DNA of 64,000 nt from Haemophilus paracuniculus (lineage in GTDB: Bacteria; Pseudomonadota; Gammaproteobacteria; Enterobacterales; Pasteurellaceae): the NCBI RefSeq assembly GCF_002015115.1, contig NZ_MUYA01000004.1, positions 93,820-157,819 on the forward strand, written 5' to 3'. The notes under the pieces are model-generated. The model saw only the letters and a list, made by a program, of their open reading frames with translations, had not been told where the DNA came from and did not search any database. The position numbers and the translations under genes are program-made. Shown one piece after another: positions 63,827 to 64,000 of this stretch (position 1 is its first letter; each line of letters begins with the position of its first letter).

Positions 63827-64000
63827 AATTTTCGACTAAAACTTCGGCATCATATCGTAACATTAATAGGTTATTCTTCCATTCAGCGAAAAATCCAATT
63901 TTTTGATTCAATAAGTATTCTTGAATAATGTACTTAGGATAATTAGCCCCTGCTAGGTAACTTAATGGATATCCTCCACCAAACCTTGGGTTTATTTCGA
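63819..64000 (-). CDS. C-terminal end of an ATP-grasp protein (cut by window edge)
   Basis: About 60 residues read leftward from the window edge. The sequence begins EINPRFGGGYPLSYLAGANY and ends VLVENYE, with the stop at 63819. The E-x-NPR-F-G-G-G block is the metal and ATP site of carbamoyl-phosphate-synthetase-type ATP-grasp ligases. It overlaps the HAD start by 8 bases, so it belongs to the same operon. Presumably it joins an amino acid or other carboxylate to an amine of the repeat sugar; the active domain is outside the window. Confidence 0.75.
   Translation of the reverse strand, partial: EINPRFGGGYPLSYLAGANYPKYIIQEYLLNQKIGFFAEWKNNLLMLRYDAEVLVENYE

Overview
The window is chromosomal DNA from a Pasteurellaceae bacterium. 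Gene content is typical of the family (close relatives of Haemophilus/Actinobacillus genes, with gamma-proteobacterial order rpsU-dnaG-rpoD, dusB-fis, proQ-prc and rmlBADC). The DNA carries many copies of the 9-base uptake signal ACAAGCGGT and its complement, which is the Actinobacillus pleuropneumoniae/Mannheimia type and not the Haemophilus influenzae type AAGTGCGGT. Genus cannot be fixed from the sequence alone.

Layout. 0.1-8.2 kb: trmN6, ubiE-ubiJ, yceD-rpmF-plsX (without fabH), menD-menH, glpE, sohB. 8.3-12.0 kb: the 5-oxoprolinase genes pxpB-pxpC-pxpA followed by an NRAMP-fold transporter that lacks the usual metal-binding motifs. 12.5-19.2 kb: epmC, dsbD, rlmN, a pilW-like lipoprotein gene, recN with a candidate LexA site, and a cold-shock gene. 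19.5-25.1 kb: proQ-prc and the cell-wall group ldtD-mepK-gloC. 25.3-28.1 kb: fabH and trmB-creA-yggL. 28.15-30.3 kb: a small AT-rich accessory block (XRE regulator, GIY-YIG-like protein, SHOCT/membrane protein, a possibly frameshifted reading frame, a multi-spanning membrane protein) between core genes. 30.4-36 kb: yggT-yggU, erpA, and the rpsU-dnaG-rpoD operon. 36-43 kb: argH, dusB-fis, a three-tRNA cluster, a PuuB-like flavoprotein, asd, ygfZ. 43-55.3 kb: hda, mutT with a TPR/glycosyltransferase-fold gene, secM-secA, a DciA-like gene, an NlpE-like lipoprotein, tRNA-Ser, bolA/yajG, an HI0933-type flavoprotein, tex, tRNA-Leu and tRNA-Gly. 55.4-64 kb: a lipopolysaccharide/O-antigen locus read leftward (rmlC, D, A, B, O-antigen ligase, a WbpM/PglF-type epimerase, an aminotransferase, a HAD phosphatase, and the end of an ATP-grasp gene cut by the window edge). 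Its right part is much more AT-rich than the rest.

Between genes the chromosome carries several families of palindromic repeats. The most distinctive is a ~175-bp element present in three full copies and one edge-truncated copy. It has two hairpins whose stems differ between copies but stay base-paired. Other families are a GC-rich nested palindrome (two copies), GGGACGC hairpins, and a CTCTCCC composite. Inverted pairs of uptake signals often sit where terminators are expected.

Most of the window is ordinary core genome. Items worth a second look are the covarying repeat family, the accessory block at 28-30 kb, the short divergent SecM with an uptake-signal pair inside its coding sequence, the motif-less NRAMP protein next to 5-oxoprolinase, and the aminosugar part of the polysaccharide locus. 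No CRISPR array, integrase, transposase or rRNA gene was seen.
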